DNA of 64,000 bases from Dermatophilus congolensis (GCF_900447215.1 NZ_UFYA01000001.1:1426001-1490000); one strand, 5' to 3'. Numbered from the stretch's first letter, positions 1 through 9,226 are shown. Notes: generated by a model from the letters alone, not told the origin. Made by a program: numbers and translations.

Positions 1-994
1 CTTCGACGTGCGCGGGGTCGGTGCCTTCTTCGAGTTGGACGGTGATGAATCCCAGGGAGGTGTTTTCGGTCAGTCCCATCCAGGAGACGGACACAGAGTT
101 GGCTAGGGCGGTGTCGCGCACCAGTTTCATGTCCAGGCGCGACATGCCCAGGCCACCGAGAGCATCGAGAGCCAGGGTGGCGCCAAGGTAGGCGCGGGAG
201 GTGTCTTCACGGGGCAGCCGGAAGGCTATGTAGAGGCGTTCGTGAGGGACGTCAGCGTGAATGCAGCTGCGGATGGGGGATGCGATGGGTGGTAGCGGTG
301 GGCTGTCGGTATGAGTGGAGATGAGGGCGGGGTCAGGGTCGGTGAGGTGACCGAAGTAGGTGGCGGCCAGGTCTGCGGCTTTATCGACGGTGACGTCTCC
401 GGCGAGAGTCAGGACAGTGTTGGAGGGTCGGTAGTGCGCTGTGTAGAAAGCGTGGGCATCTTCAAGACAGGAAGATTCCAGATCAGCCATGGAGCCGATG
501 GGTACGTGGCTGTAGGGGTGTCCTGGTGGGAAGACCAGTGCGCATAGTTCGGCCATCCAGGTGCCGTAGGGGACGTTGTCGTAGCGTTGGCGCTTTTCTT
601 CTTTGACGACGTCGCGTTGGTTGTCGAAGTTTTCTTGGGTCAGGGCGGGTAAGAGGTTGCCGTGGCGGTCAGCTTCGAGCCAGAGCGCGAGTTCGAGTGC
701 CCCGGTGGGTACGGTTTCGAAGTAGTTTGTCCGGTCGAATGAGGTGGTGGCGTTGAGCCGGGCTCCTTGGGCCATGAGGGCGGCGAAGTGTTCTCCTTCG
801 GCGACGTTGGCCGAGCCTTGAAACATGAGGTGTTCGAATAGGTGGGCGAATCCAGTGCGGCCGGGGTGTTCGTGACGGGATCCGACGCCTACCCAGAGAT
901 TGACTGCCACTAGCGGTACGAGAGGGTCGGGATTGATGACCACGCGCAAACCGTTGGGTAGGCGCACCTGTTGGATCTCGTACGGCAGCGGCAT
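1..994 (-). CDS. M16 family zinc peptidase (partial, C-terminus outside window)
   Basis: The minus strand is open from an ATG at 994 to the window edge (about 331 residues), so the C-terminal part is missing. The protein looks like an insulinase/processing-peptidase (M16) subunit: the inverted zinc motif HLFEH is at about residues 51-55, and the acidic KEEKRQ segment about 77 residues later supplies the third ligand, the usual M16 spacing. There is no signal peptide, so it is probably cytoplasmic; bacterial M16 enzymes degrade peptides or act as paired subunits, and the partner could lie beyond the window. The start is set by an in-frame TAA just upstream and by a TAAGCT hexamer 6 nt before ATG, which suggests a leaderless mRNA. 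It follows the small secreted-protein gene by 22 nt. Confidence 0.85.
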   Translation of the reverse strand, partial: MPLPYEIQQVRLPNGLRVVINPDPLVPLVAVNLWVGVGSRHEHPGRTGFAHLFEHLMFQGSANVAEGEHFAALMAQGARLNATTSFDRTNYFETVPTGALELALWLEADRHGNLLPALTQENFDNQRDVVKEEKRQRYDNVPYGTWMAELCALVFPPGHPYSHVPIGSMADLESSCLEDAHAFYTAHYRPSNTVLTLAGDVTVDKAADLAATYFGHLTDPDPALISTHTDSPPLPPIASPIRSCIHADVPHERLYIAFRLPREDTSRAYLGATLALDALGGLGMSRLDMKLVRDTALANSVSVSWMGLTENTSLGFITVQLEEGTDPAHVE

Positions 995-1000
995 TGGTTC

Positions 1001-1006
1001 AGCTTA
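1001..1006 (-). promoter_or_regulatory. Leaderless-type -10 hexamer of the M16 peptidase gene
   Basis: TAAGCT (minus strand) ends 6 nt before the ATG at 994, so transcription would start on the A of the start codon. No Shine-Dalgarno sequence is visible. Confidence 0.4.
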
Positions 1007-1016
1007 CGAACCGGGC

Positions 1017-1322
1017 TTAGCGTGCACCAACTGTCTTGTGGGCCCGGTTTTTCAGGTTCTGAGGCTTGAGGCGCGGTGAGGTCTGTCGGCGTGTTTTGGT
1101 GGCGCGGCTGGTGCGGTGTTTTTTAGTGGCTTTAGTGTGGGTGGTGACGGTGACTCTGCGGTGGTGGATGGCTCCGGTGCCGTCTGCGTTGTCGGTGTGA
1201 GTGATGGCGCTGAGCGCTCGGGTGGACCTGCCTGCTGCGGTGGCAGGTGAGGTGGCTGCGAGCGTTGTCGTGGCAATGGCCAGTAGTGCGGTGGCAGCGA
1301 TGCGTCCGATGGCGTTTCTCAC
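1017..1322 (-). CDS. Small basic secreted protein, function unknown
   Basis: A 101-residue protein. The GTG start at 1322 is chosen because an AGGGGGA ribosome-binding site lies about 9 nt upstream and the next residues form a clean signal peptide: basic MRNAIGR, a hydrophobic Ala/Leu/Thr core, then a SPATAAG cleavage region near residue 30. The mature part (about 70 residues) has no cysteine and becomes very basic, rich in Lys, Arg, Thr and His; there is no catalytic motif. I do not recognise a family. It sits downstream of a probable c-di-AMP riboswitch, a class that in actinobacteria usually controls cell-wall hydrolases, so a role at the cell wall is plausible but unproven. It could also be the remnant of a longer wall protein. 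Confidence 0.55.
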   Translation of the reverse strand: MRNAIGRIAATALLAIATTTLAATSPATAAGRSTRALSAITHTDNADGTGAIHHRRVTVTTHTKATKKHRTSRATKTRRQTSPRLKPQNLKNRAHKTVGAR

Positions 1323-1366
1323 GTGTGTGTTCCCCCTGGTTTTGTGCCGCGGTGCGGCGTAGTGGG

Positions 1367-1508
1367 TCCGCCTGCCGGTGTGCTGGTTCGGCGTATGTGA
1401 CGGACTGTGATCGCCTCGGCCCCCCGCCGAGGCGATCCGGAGCGTTCCCCCGAACGGCCCGTCGCTGTCAGCGTTCCACCCCGGTGAGGGCCGGTTCGCG
1501 TCGGGCGA
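1367..1508 (-). ncRNA. Probable c-di-AMP (ydaO/yuaA-type) riboswitch
   Basis: The minus-strand leader of the small secreted protein contains pieces that resemble the ydaO consensus in the right order. First comes AUCGCC at the 5' end, then GCGAACCGG and CACCGGGGUGGAACGCU. A strong 12-bp hairpin with a five-base loop follows (1409-1437), then CCGAACCAGC and finally CACCGGCAGGCGGA, whose GGCGGA can pair with the 5' AUCGCC to close the P1 stem. In actinobacteria this class precedes genes for resuscitation factors and wall hydrolases. Match judged by eye; no covariance search was possible. The 3' AGCUAACC element is imperfect, which is why confidence is moderate. Confidence 0.5.
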
Positions 1509-1515
1509 TGTCTCA

Positions 1516-1544
1516 ACTATCGGTCTTGGACAGTCGTTCGGCAA
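1516..1544 (-). promoter_or_regulatory. Predicted promoter of the riboswitch/secreted-protein transcript
   Basis: On the minus strand TTGCCG (1544-1539) is separated by exactly 17 nt from GATAGT (1521-1516). This places the transcript start at about 1510, right at the 5' end of the proposed riboswitch. Confidence 0.4.
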
Positions 1545-1861
1545 GCGGAGTTGGTCAGTCGTCCGACTAATGGGCGTATTGCTAGTAGTCACGACCTTGC
1601 TCGAGGGGTCGATTTATTTGCGAAATTTCCTGCTCATGATGAGTTTTCGATTAATTTTGGGCGGAGCGAGAGGGCGATTTTTTGTTCTTGTGATGCATCT
1701 ATGGCCGCCCGCCTCACGCTTCATGCTGACGACTACTCCGGATTCTTCCGCCAAATTTTTGTCATCTATAAGCGAACATGCAGATTTCGTGACGACCATC
1801 AGATAAGGCAAAGCAATCTCGCAGTCGCTCACCGCATAAGGCCGAATGCCTCAACATGACA
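1545..1861. other. AT-richer stretch without a convincing gene
   Basis: About 320 bp between the riboswitch promoter and the ndh terminator. Short open frames exist on both strands, but they lack ribosome-binding sites, recognisable domains and the local codon bias. I see nothing I can name; it is noticeably less GC-rich than its surroundings. Confidence 0.4.
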
Positions 1862-1897
1862 GTTCGGGCCCGCCACGTTGAAGTGGCGGGCCCGAAC
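1862..1897 (-). terminator. Terminator after ndh
   Basis: A perfect 15-bp inverted repeat (arms 1862-1876 and 1883-1897, loop GTTGAA) lies about 45 nt beyond the ndh stop. The stem is very GC-rich, with no U-tract, typical of actinobacterial terminators. Confidence 0.7.
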
Positions 1898-1942
1898 GTA
1901 CAAACTGCGCATCACTGCGCAGAACGACGACAGCGAGCGTCT

Positions 1943-3340
1943 CTAGTTATCGATGCGCTCACCTTTGCTGCGGGGCTTTTCTCCGCGTAGTAGGGATCCA
2001 GAAACGCCTTGCCCTAGCTGGCGCATAGCCAGTCGGCCAACCATCTGCTGGTGAGTGGTGACGCGCTCGGAGCGGTCATCAGACAAGAAGGTGATCGCCC
2101 ATCGAATCAAGGTAGACACACGCGATTTGAAGCCGACCAGGAAGAGCAGGTGAATGGCCAGCCATGCCGACCATGCGATGAAGCCGGAGAACTTGAAGCC
2201 TTTGACATTGGCGACACCGCGGTATTTAGAAATGATCGCCATGGAGCCTTTGTCGTTGTACGTGAAGGGCTGTGCGGCGCGCTTTTCATTGCCATCCAAG
2301 CGTGCAATGACGGTACGGGCTGCCCAGCCACCAGACTGGATCGCTCCCTGCGCAACACCAGGCACGCCTTCGAAAGCCATGAGGTCACCGATGACAAAGA
2401 TTTCGGGGTGTCCTTCAATGGTCAGGTCAGGCTTGACGATCACGCGGCCAGTACGGTCAACCTCGGCTGGTGTTTTGTCCGCCAAAACACGGCCAAGGCG
2501 GTTTCCTTGCACACCAGCAGCCCAGACCTTGGTCGCTGCTTCGATGTGTTCAGTACGCCCGTCGGCGTATTTGATGTCAACACCGTCACCATCAATGTGG
2601 GTCACAAAACCGCCCAAGCGGACATCGACGCCGAGGTCCTGCAGGGATCGGCGTGCTTTGCTGCCAAGCTTGTCACCGAAGTTGGCCAGCACCTCTTTAG
2701 CTCCGTCAACGAGGATGACTTTAGCCTGGCGGGAGTCGATCTTGCGGAACTCTTTGGCCAGTGTGTGGGAGCTGAGCTCACGGATCTGGCCTGCCATTTC
2801 CACACCGGTGGGGCCAGCTCCAACAACAACGAAGGTCAGTAGCCGGTCGCGCTCGACGGGGTCTTCAGTCAGCTCGGCGCGCTCGAAGCTGTTGAAGATA
2901 CGAGAGCGAAGCTCTAGGGCGTCATCGATCGATTTCATGCCCGGGGCATACGTGGCGAAATGATCGTTCCCGAAGTACGACTGGCTCGCCCCCGAGGCAA
3001 CGATGAGGGTGTCGTAGGGGGTAACGGTGGTGTTGTCATGCAAGCGCGAGGTGACGGTCTTGGCCTGCGGGTCAATGTCATCAACCAGACCAAGAATCAC
3101 GCGCGCATTGCGCTGGTGCTTGAGGATTTCCCGAATCGGCGGGGCAATCTCACCTTCGGAAAGAATTCCGGTAGCGACCTGGTAGAGCAGCGGCTGAAAC
3201 AGGTGGTGGTCGGTTTTGCCGATGATGGTGACCAGAACGTCTTTACGGTGAGCAAACTGCTTGGCAGCGAACAAGCCACCAAAACCGGTGCCGATAATCA
3301 CGACGTGGTGGCGTTGGGACGCACCCATGTTCACAGTCAC
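1943..3340 (-). CDS. ndh: Type II NADH:quinone oxidoreductase
   Basis: Single-subunit flavoprotein that passes electrons from NADH to menaquinone on the inner face of the membrane without pumping protons. Visible features are the N-terminal FAD-binding VVIIGTGFGG, a second dinucleotide fold FVVVGAGPTGVEMAG in the middle, the IFVIGD segment typical of two-dinucleotide-binding flavoproteins, and a C-terminal hydrophobic/amphipathic region (FIAWSAWLAIHLLFLVGF) that anchors it to the membrane. The frame is open further upstream, but the GTG at 3340 is preceded by AAGGAG with 5 nt spacing and begins right before the FAD fold, giving 465 residues, the normal family length. Monocistronic, with its own terminator. 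Its codon use is less skewed than its neighbours, as expected of a highly expressed gene. Confidence 0.92.
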   Translation of the reverse strand: MTVNMGASQRHHVVIIGTGFGGLFAAKQFAHRKDVLVTIIGKTDHHLFQPLLYQVATGILSEGEIAPPIREILKHQRNARVILGLVDDIDPQAKTVTSRLHDNTTVTPYDTLIVASGASQSYFGNDHFATYAPGMKSIDDALELRSRIFNSFERAELTEDPVERDRLLTFVVVGAGPTGVEMAGQIRELSSHTLAKEFRKIDSRQAKVILVDGAKEVLANFGDKLGSKARRSLQDLGVDVRLGGFVTHIDGDGVDIKYADGRTEHIEAATKVWAAGVQGNRLGRVLADKTPAEVDRTGRVIVKPDLTIEGHPEIFVIGDLMAFEGVPGVAQGAIQSGGWAARTVIARLDGNEKRAAQPFTYNDKGSMAIISKYRGVANVKGFKFSGFIAWSAWLAIHLLFLVGFKSRVSTLIRWAITFLSDDRSERVTTHQQMVGRLAMRQLGQGVSGSLLRGEKPRSKGERIDN

Positions 3341-3535
3341 GAAAGCTCCTTCAAAAAAGTACGTGTCGCGTTTCACAGTAGATCGTTCCGGAAAGGTCAT
3401 CCCACTCGCCATATGAGGCTGCGCAAGGACTGCGAGTGACCTAGCCAGGGCTTCACCGAATGATCCGAGGGAAGGCAGGTATAGCAGGAATGCGCTATCC
3501 GTACTTCTGTGTGTCCACGGGATCACAGCACGACG

Positions 3536-3566
3536 AAGGCCGGAACCTTTGAAAGGTTCCGGCCTT
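3536..3566 (-). terminator. Terminator after the initiator tRNA
   Basis: A perfect 15-bp palindrome with a one-base centre (arms 3536-3550 and 3552-3566) lies 27 nt downstream of the tRNA on the minus strand. There is no U-tract. It also separates the tRNA transcript from ndh. Confidence 0.65.
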
Positions 3567-3592
3567 CTAATCGACCAAACGCTGGTTCACAG

Positions 3593-3666
3593 TAGCGGGG
3601 GCAGGATTTGAACCTGCGACCTCCGGGTTATGAGCCCGGCGAGCTACCGAGCTGCTCCACCCCGCG
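3593..3666 (-). tRNA. tRNA-fMet (initiator, CAT anticodon)
   Basis: A 74-nt cloverleaf fits without gaps: 7-bp acceptor stem, D arm, anticodon loop CUCAUAA, 5-nt variable loop, T loop UUCAAAU, discriminator A. The three G:C pairs bordering the anticodon loop (GGG/CCC) and the unpaired C1 against U72 identify the initiator rather than the elongator. The CCA end is not encoded. Confidence 0.95.
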
Positions 3667-3753
3667 TTGGTGAACACCACATTACTCACATCTGGTCAAA
3701 AGACCAAATCGAGAACAAAAAATCCTCAAAAAATTCTCTGACCAGCAAAAACG

Positions 3754-6700
3754 CTACTCCTGCTCAGATACAGACGCAGACGGCGTTGGGGATTCAGAAG
3801 CACTGGGAGCAGCCTCCTGTCTCGAATTAGACCCAGAAGACTTCTCACCACCCTCCCCAGCAACGCCGCCCTCAGGCGCCAACTGAACAGCCTTACTAAT
3901 CGCTGCAGCCAACGCCTCCTGCGCCTTGCCGTAAGCACTCCAGTCACCCTGACGCAACGCAGCCTGGCTCGCCTCGTACAACTTCTGCACCTCAGCCAAC
4001 GCAGCCTTCAACTGCTCCGACCGGGGCTTAGGCGAAGGCGCAGCAGGCGTATCACCCTTGCTAGAACGATCCGAATCGCCAGCACTGGCGCCTGAATCTC
4101 CCTCAAACAGTTGATCCAACGCGCTGTCGAGCGTCTTACCCCAGGCGATCTTCTTACCGAAGGAAACCACCACCGCCTGCAGCAAGGGATACGTCCCCCC
4201 ATCACGGCTCGACACATAGATCGGCTGCACATACAGCAGCCCCCCACCGACTGGCAGGGTCAGCAGATTGCCTCGCTGCACCTTGGAACCAGATTGCGAA
4301 ATGTTGAGGAAGTTATTCAACGTCGCCGGGAAATCCTGCGACGAGACGTTAGAAGTGTTGATCTTGCTCTGCACCTGACTTGGCCCCGGCACGTTCGTGG
4401 CACTAGGCACGTCCAGCAGGCGCATCACCCCATACCCCTCGCGCCTCTTACCCGGAGTCGACCCCGCGTTGGAATCCACCGCCAAGAAACCCGTCAAATA
4501 CGGACGGTTTTCACCCGCAGGCGAGAACGACGTCGTCAACGAGAAAGACGGCTCTTTCTGCCCCGGCATCCGGATAGACAAGTAATACGGCGGCTGATCC
4601 GGGCTGTTCTGCCCCTGAGTCTGCCCCTGAGCAGGCTGAGCAGCCTGCGTCGGATCCGTTGGCACCTTCCAGTACTCACCACCGGTGTAGAAGCTGGCAG
4701 CATCGGCTACGTGGTACCGCGTGAGCAGCTCACGCTGCACCTTGAACATGTCCTCCGGATAACGCAAGTGGCTCATCAAACCGCCACTGATTTTGCTCAT
4801 CGGCTGAACCACACCCGGGAAAGCCTTCGACCAAGCCTTCAAAATCGGATCAGACTCATCCCAGGTATACAAACGCACCGTGCCGTCATAGGCATCAACC
4901 GTGGCCTTAACCGAGTTACGGATGTAGTTCACCTGACCGCCACGGGCCTGCTGCACACTCTGGCTACGCGCCGTCACCGTGTCCGAGGTAGCAGTGTCAA
5001 GACTCTGCAAACGGCTGTACGGATACCGATCCGACGTGGTGTACCCATCAACAACCCATTGGATACGCCCGTCAACAACAGTCGGGTAAATGTTGCCATC
5101 CAAAGTCAGCCACGGCGCCACAGCCCGCACCCGCTCCCGCGGAGTCCGACGATCCAAAATCGTCGTGAAATCTCCGACCTGCTCAGACAGCAAAAACTTC
5201 AATTCCCGGTACTTAATCGCATACGCGGCCCGTTTGAAGAAGTTATCCAGCTTGACTCCACCAATACCGGAATATGTCGTGTACCGCTCACCGTCAACAG
5301 CCTGATAATCAAGCTCCCGCGGCTTAGCGCCTTTCTCTCCACCCACAAGCGAATACTCGTGCGTACGCTCACCGAAATAAATACGCGGCTCAAAAGGAGT
5401 CAGCTCCCCCTTCGGAGGAATATCGCGCGTGAAAAAGTCTGGCGCACCCTCATCAGTGCGAGTATTACCCCTGGCAGTCACCAACCCGTACCCATGCGTG
5501 TACACCGTGTGATCGTTCACCCAGTTACGCTGCGGAGCCCCTTCAAGATTCAACTCACGAGCAGCAACCACTGAATCTTGCTGACCATTCTTCAACCCAT
5601 ACCGGTCAACATCCAGCGCATCCGGGAACGCATAATACTGACGCAAACCCTGCATCTGCGTAAACGTCGGCGACACAATCAACGGATCAATAATGCGAAC
5701 CCCAGGAATAGTCGCCGCATCCTGACGCAACTGCCCCGGCTCCACGTCAGTCTTCGCCGCATAGTCAGTCTTCTGAATCGACGACAACCCGTACGCGTCC
5801 CGCGTGGCATTAATGTTGTACTGAATAAACGGACCTTCCAGCGCCGCCTCCGAAGGACGTACCCTAAACGACTGAACAAGAGTCGGGTAAATCCCCCCAG
5901 CCACCACAGACAAAATCAACAGCATTGCCACACCAATAATCGGAAGCCGCCACGACGTCGTCCAAATCGTCGCTAAAAACAGCACCGCACAAATCACCGC
6001 AGCCACGGCAAGAATGGTCTTCGTTGGCAACACTGCGTACTGATCGGCATACGTCAAACCAGTAATACGGTCCGAATGACGAACCGACAAGGCATAACGA
6101 TCCAGCCAATACCCCACGCCCCGGACCAACACCAACGCAGCCGCCAACACACTCAGATGAATCCGCGCAGCCCGCGTAGTCGACAAACCCTTAGGGCCAA
6201 TACTGATCCCACCATCGATGTAATGCATTAACGCAGCCGCCAACAGCCCCAGCACAAAAGCCATCGTCAAGAAAGCCACCGCGAACTGCAGCATCGGCAA
6301 TGAAAACACAAAAAAACCAATATCCAACCCAAAAGTCGGATCAGCTTTACCGAAATCCTGCCTATTCACAAACGCCAAAGCCATCTGCCACTGCCCAGCC
6401 GCAGCCAAACCAGCAAACGCACCAAACAACAACGGCACCAGCCACACCGCGAGGCGACGGACCGGCTCAATCATCTGCCGATACCGCTCCAACACCTCCT
6501 GCTGCGGCGTCGTCGGCGCATACACCGGCCGCATCCGATGCGCGATAACCAGCGAACTGGCCACTAACGCCCCCACCAGCACCATGCCCACCACAAACAA
6601 AACCACCTGAACCGCGATCGTGGTCCACATGACCTGCCCGGCCTGCACAGACTCGTACCACAACACCTCGGTCCAGAACTGGCTAACCACCACCAGCACA

Positions 6701-6852
6701 ACCACTAAAGCAACCAAAGAAGCCACCGTCACCAACAACGGCGAAGGCTTCCCCCGCACACGAGCCCCCCGCGGCACCGCTCCCCCGCCAGAACCAGAAC
6801 CACCCGGCGGTGAACCGCCGAACCCGCCAAAACCGCCAGCTGCATCGCTCAC
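3754..6852 (-). CDS. UPF0182 family large membrane protein
   Basis: About 1,030-residue integral membrane protein of the actinobacterial UPF0182 family (the Rv3193c type); molecular function unknown. After a Gly/Pro-rich N-terminus (about 40 residues) there are roughly seven hydrophobic helices in the first 330 residues, then a large, probably extracytoplasmic domain of about 550 residues. The C-terminal tail contains acidic/Ser/Pro low-complexity stretches around an Ala/Gln-rich predicted helix. The GTG at 6852 is preferred (AAGGGTG about 9 nt upstream); an ATG exists at 6876. It is divergent from the PPA1309-like gene. The same pairing with the Lon-like PDZ protease gene occurs in mycobacteria, which suggests a shared envelope role (inference). 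Confidence 0.88.
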   Translation of the reverse strand: MSDAAGGFGGFGGSPPGGSGSGGGAVPRGARVRGKPSPLLVTVASLVALVVVLVVVSQFWTEVLWYESVQAGQVMWTTIAVQVVLFVVGMVLVGALVASSLVIAHRMRPVYAPTTPQQEVLERYRQMIEPVRRLAVWLVPLLFGAFAGLAAAGQWQMALAFVNRQDFGKADPTFGLDIGFFVFSLPMLQFAVAFLTMAFVLGLLAAALMHYIDGGISIGPKGLSTTRAARIHLSVLAAALVLVRGVGYWLDRYALSVRHSDRITGLTYADQYAVLPTKTILAVAAVICAVLFLATIWTTSWRLPIIGVAMLLILSVVAGGIYPTLVQSFRVRPSEAALEGPFIQYNINATRDAYGLSSIQKTDYAAKTDVEPGQLRQDAATIPGVRIIDPLIVSPTFTQMQGLRQYYAFPDALDVDRYGLKNGQQDSVVAARELNLEGAPQRNWVNDHTVYTHGYGLVTARGNTRTDEGAPDFFTRDIPPKGELTPFEPRIYFGERTHEYSLVGGEKGAKPRELDYQAVDGERYTTYSGIGGVKLDNFFKRAAYAIKYRELKFLLSEQVGDFTTILDRRTPRERVRAVAPWLTLDGNIYPTVVDGRIQWVVDGYTTSDRYPYSRLQSLDTATSDTVTARSQSVQQARGGQVNYIRNSVKATVDAYDGTVRLYTWDESDPILKAWSKAFPGVVQPMSKISGGLMSHLRYPEDMFKVQRELLTRYHVADAASFYTGGEYWKVPTDPTQAAQPAQGQTQGQNSPDQPPYYLSIRMPGQKEPSFSLTTSFSPAGENRPYLTGFLAVDSNAGSTPGKRREGYGVMRLLDVPSATNVPGPSQVQSKINTSNVSSQDFPATLNNFLNISQSGSKVQRGNLLTLPVGGGLLYVQPIYVSSRDGGTYPLLQAVVVSFGKKIAWGKTLDSALDQLFEGDSGASAGDSDRSSKGDTPAAPSPKPRSEQLKAALAEVQKLYEASQAALRQGDWSAYGKAQEALAAAISKAVQLAPEGGVAGEGGEKSSGSNSRQEAAPSASESPTPSASVSEQE

Positions 6853-6979
6853 GTCAGCAACACCCTTCACGCACAAAAAACTGGAAACACCACGCTACCG
6901 ACCAAAACCCAACCGCGCGGTCCACGCCGCGCAGAACCACACCCCCTCCACTCGCCGTACCCCACCCCCGCACGCAACA

Positions 6980-7567
6980 ATGACCGACGTGACTGACAAC
7001 ACCCCCACCAACGGAATCATCAGCAACCCACTCCTGGACTGCCTCATCGAAGCCGAAAAACACGTCGCCGCAGCAGGCTGGGAACAACCCCCACGCCTAT
7101 TCGCGCTCGTCCACACCACCCGACTCATCGAAATGGAACCCGCCCTAGCCACCCAACTCGGCACCCCAACCGACCCCACCGCCCTATCCAGCATTGAACA
7201 AGAAGGCATCGAAACCGCCTTCGGACACGGCCCCCTCACCGACCCCACCAACCTCGACTCACTCCTATCCTCCCTAGCCTGGCCAGAAGAAGTACACGGC
7301 GTAGCCCTAGCCATCGAACGACTCGTCCTGCCCCCCTCCGCCGCCGAAAACCTCCCCACCCAACCCGAAAAACTCGCCCAAGCAGCCGCCAACCACCCCG
7401 ACCGCATCGAAGTCCGCCTCATGGCAGGCGTCACCCGCGACGGCCAAGCAACCTGCCTACTACGCCAACGCGCCCACGACACCGACGACAAAGTCGCCAT
7501 CGGACACGACATCGCCCCCGACCTCATCAACGCCCTCTCCACCACCCTCGTCCCCGACGAGGAATAA
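6980..7567 (+). CDS. PPA1309 family protein
   Basis: A 195-residue soluble protein of a family restricted to actinobacteria and without known function. Recognisable conserved pieces are HVAAAGWEQPPRLFALV near the N-terminus, LAWPEEVHGVALAIERL in the middle, and HPDRIEVRLMAGVTRDGQ followed by LLRQRAHD near the C-terminus. There are no membrane segments. The ATG at 6980 fits the family N-terminus; no strong ribosome-binding site is visible. It is divergent from UPF0182 and convergent with the Lon-like protease gene, a conserved arrangement. Its codons almost all end in C or A, following the strand bias of this region. Confidence 0.8.
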   Translation: MTDVTDNTPTNGIISNPLLDCLIEAEKHVAAAGWEQPPRLFALVHTTRLIEMEPALATQLGTPTDPTALSSIEQEGIETAFGHGPLTDPTNLDSLLSSLAWPEEVHGVALAIERLVLPPSAAENLPTQPEKLAQAAANHPDRIEVRLMAGVTRDGQATCLLRQRAHDTDDKVAIGHDIAPDLINALSTTLVPDEE

Positions 7568-7617
7568 CCACCACGAGGCGGACGGAGCCCCACCACGCCC
7601 CGTCCCCTCACCCACCA

Positions 7618-8670
7618 TCAACCACACGTCGGCAAAGAATCCCCCTGCCCAGCACCAATCGCCTCCACCGCACGCAATGCCTCATCAAACGTGTCAACCT
7701 TCACCACACGAAGCCCCTCCGGCACATTCCCCACCACCTCCGAACAATTCTTCGCCGGAGCCAAAAACCACTCCGCCGACGCCGCACGGGCACCATCCAT
7801 CTTGTGCGTAATCCCACCAATGGGACCCACCGTGCCATCCAAAGACATCGTCCCCGTGCCAGCAATACGCCGCCCCCCAGTCAACGCACCCGGCGTCAAC
7901 TTGTCATACAACCCCAACGCAAACATCGTTCCCGCCGACGGACCACCCACATCCCCCGCCCTGATCTGCACCTTCGGCGCCTTAGGGAACCGCGCCTCCA
8001 AACCAACACCAATCAACATTCGCCCCTGAACCTTTTTCGGGGTCACCTCCACCACAGAACCTGAACCCCCACGATCAATACCAATCTTGACCGGCGACCC
8101 ATCAGGACGCTGCCGAACCAACTCCGCAACCTGCGCTGTACGCGAAATCGGCTGACCATCCACCGACGTGATCACATCACCCTCACGCAACACCCCCTGT
8201 GCGAGACCAGAAGGCACCACCGAAGCAACACGCGCCACCTCCTCAAAACCCAATTTGTTAAAAACCACTGCCTCAGCACTGTTATGCGAACCAGCCATCT
8301 GCGCGCTCGTAGCCCGACTCAAACTCTCCCGCGTCACATTCGGCGGAAACACCTCATCGCGAGGCACCACATCCGAACCCGGATCAAACAACGAACTCAA
8401 CAAAAACCACCCATTAATCTCAAAACCAGGCCCCCCATACTGCGCCACCGTCGTGAAATCCAACGCCCCCTGCGTTGGATACGTCTTGGCATCCTCCACC
8501 GAGATAATCGCCGTCCCATCCAAATCACCCAACGTGTTCACCGCAGGACCAGCCCGCAACACCACAAATGGCGGATGAACCAACGCCCCCACCACCACAA
8601 GAACCATCACAAACAACACAACCGTCACCAGCCGCGCAGTTCTCCTCGACAAACGCCACGATGCCCTCAC
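7618..8670 (-). CDS. Lon-like PDZ-domain serine protease (S16), membrane-anchored
   Basis: About 350 residues: an N-terminal transmembrane helix (about residues 18-40), a PDZ domain around residues 140-215 (LREGDVITSVDGQPI), and a C-terminal Lon-type proteolytic domain. The catalytic dyad is visible as Ser in GGPSAGTMFALGL and Lys in GGITHKMDGA. The family (Rv3194c type; B. subtilis YlbL is related) is an ATP-independent envelope protease. The GTG at 8670 overlaps the moaE stop as GTGA, implying translational coupling; a GTG at 8685 is an alternative. The operon is moaE then the protease. Confidence 0.9.
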   Translation of the reverse strand: MRASWRLSRRTARLVTVVLFVMVLVVVGALVHPPFVVLRAGPAVNTLGDLDGTAIISVEDAKTYPTQGALDFTTVAQYGGPGFEINGWFLLSSLFDPGSDVVPRDEVFPPNVTRESLSRATSAQMAGSHNSAEAVVFNKLGFEEVARVASVVPSGLAQGVLREGDVITSVDGQPISRTAQVAELVRQRPDGSPVKIGIDRGGSGSVVEVTPKKVQGRMLIGVGLEARFPKAPKVQIRAGDVGGPSAGTMFALGLYDKLTPGALTGGRRIAGTGTMSLDGTVGPIGGITHKMDGARAASAEWFLAPAKNCSEVVGNVPEGLRVVKVDTFDEALRAVEAIGAGQGDSLPTCG

Positions 8671-9086
8671 GGAGTACCTACCCACTCATCCGAACCATCG
8701 GCAAACAACTGATGCTTCCACACCGGCACCCGCTGCTTGAGCTCATCAATGAAAAAACGACACGCCGCAAAAGCCTCCCCCCGATGCTCAGCCCCCACAG
8801 CCATCACCACCGCCACATCACCAACCTCCAAAACACCAACACGATGCACCGCCGCCACCGCATGAACCCCCTCAAAAGCAACAGCTTCCTGCGCAACCTC
8901 ACGCAACACATCCTCAGCTGAAGGATGCGCCGAATACTCCAACCCAGACACGTCCCTAGCCCCGTCATGGTTCCGCACCACCCCACAAAACGTCACCACA
9001 CCCCCCACCCGCGGATCACGCACGGACCCCACAACCTCATCCAACGACAACGGCGAAGCCGACACCGCCACATACACACCACTCAT
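8667..9086 (-). CDS. moaE: Molybdopterin synthase catalytic (large) subunit MoaE
   Basis: A 139-residue protein that, with the thiocarboxylated small subunit MoaD, inserts two sulfurs into precursor Z (cPMP) to make molybdopterin. Family features are the GVVRNHDGARDV loop near residue 40, HRVG in the middle, the lysine in DELKQRVPVWKHQ and the terminal W in SDEWVG. The ATG at 9086 has a GGAAGGGAG ribosome-binding site 7-8 nt upstream; the frame is open further upstream but that part is not family-like. No other molybdenum-cofactor gene is in the window. Confidence 0.9.
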   Translation of the reverse strand: MSGVYVAVSASPLSLDEVVGSVRDPRVGGVVTFCGVVRNHDGARDVSGLEYSAHPSAEDVLREVAQEAVAFEGVHAVAAVHRVGVLEVGDVAVVMAVGAEHRGEAFAACRFFIDELKQRVPVWKHQLFADGSDEWVGTP

Positions 9087-9226
9087 TAACAAACTCCCTT
9101 CCGCACAACCAAGCCATAGTGCCCCACCATCCACACCACCCACCCCAACCAAAATCGAACCTCCACCCCCAGACGTGATTATCTGGGACAAGGAACCCAT
9201 CCGACGTATCCAACGTAGGAGCAGGC

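Noticed and set aside
1551-1859. Overlapping short ORFs in the AT-richer gap
   Set aside because: No ribosome-binding site, no recognisable domain, and conflicting frames on both strands.
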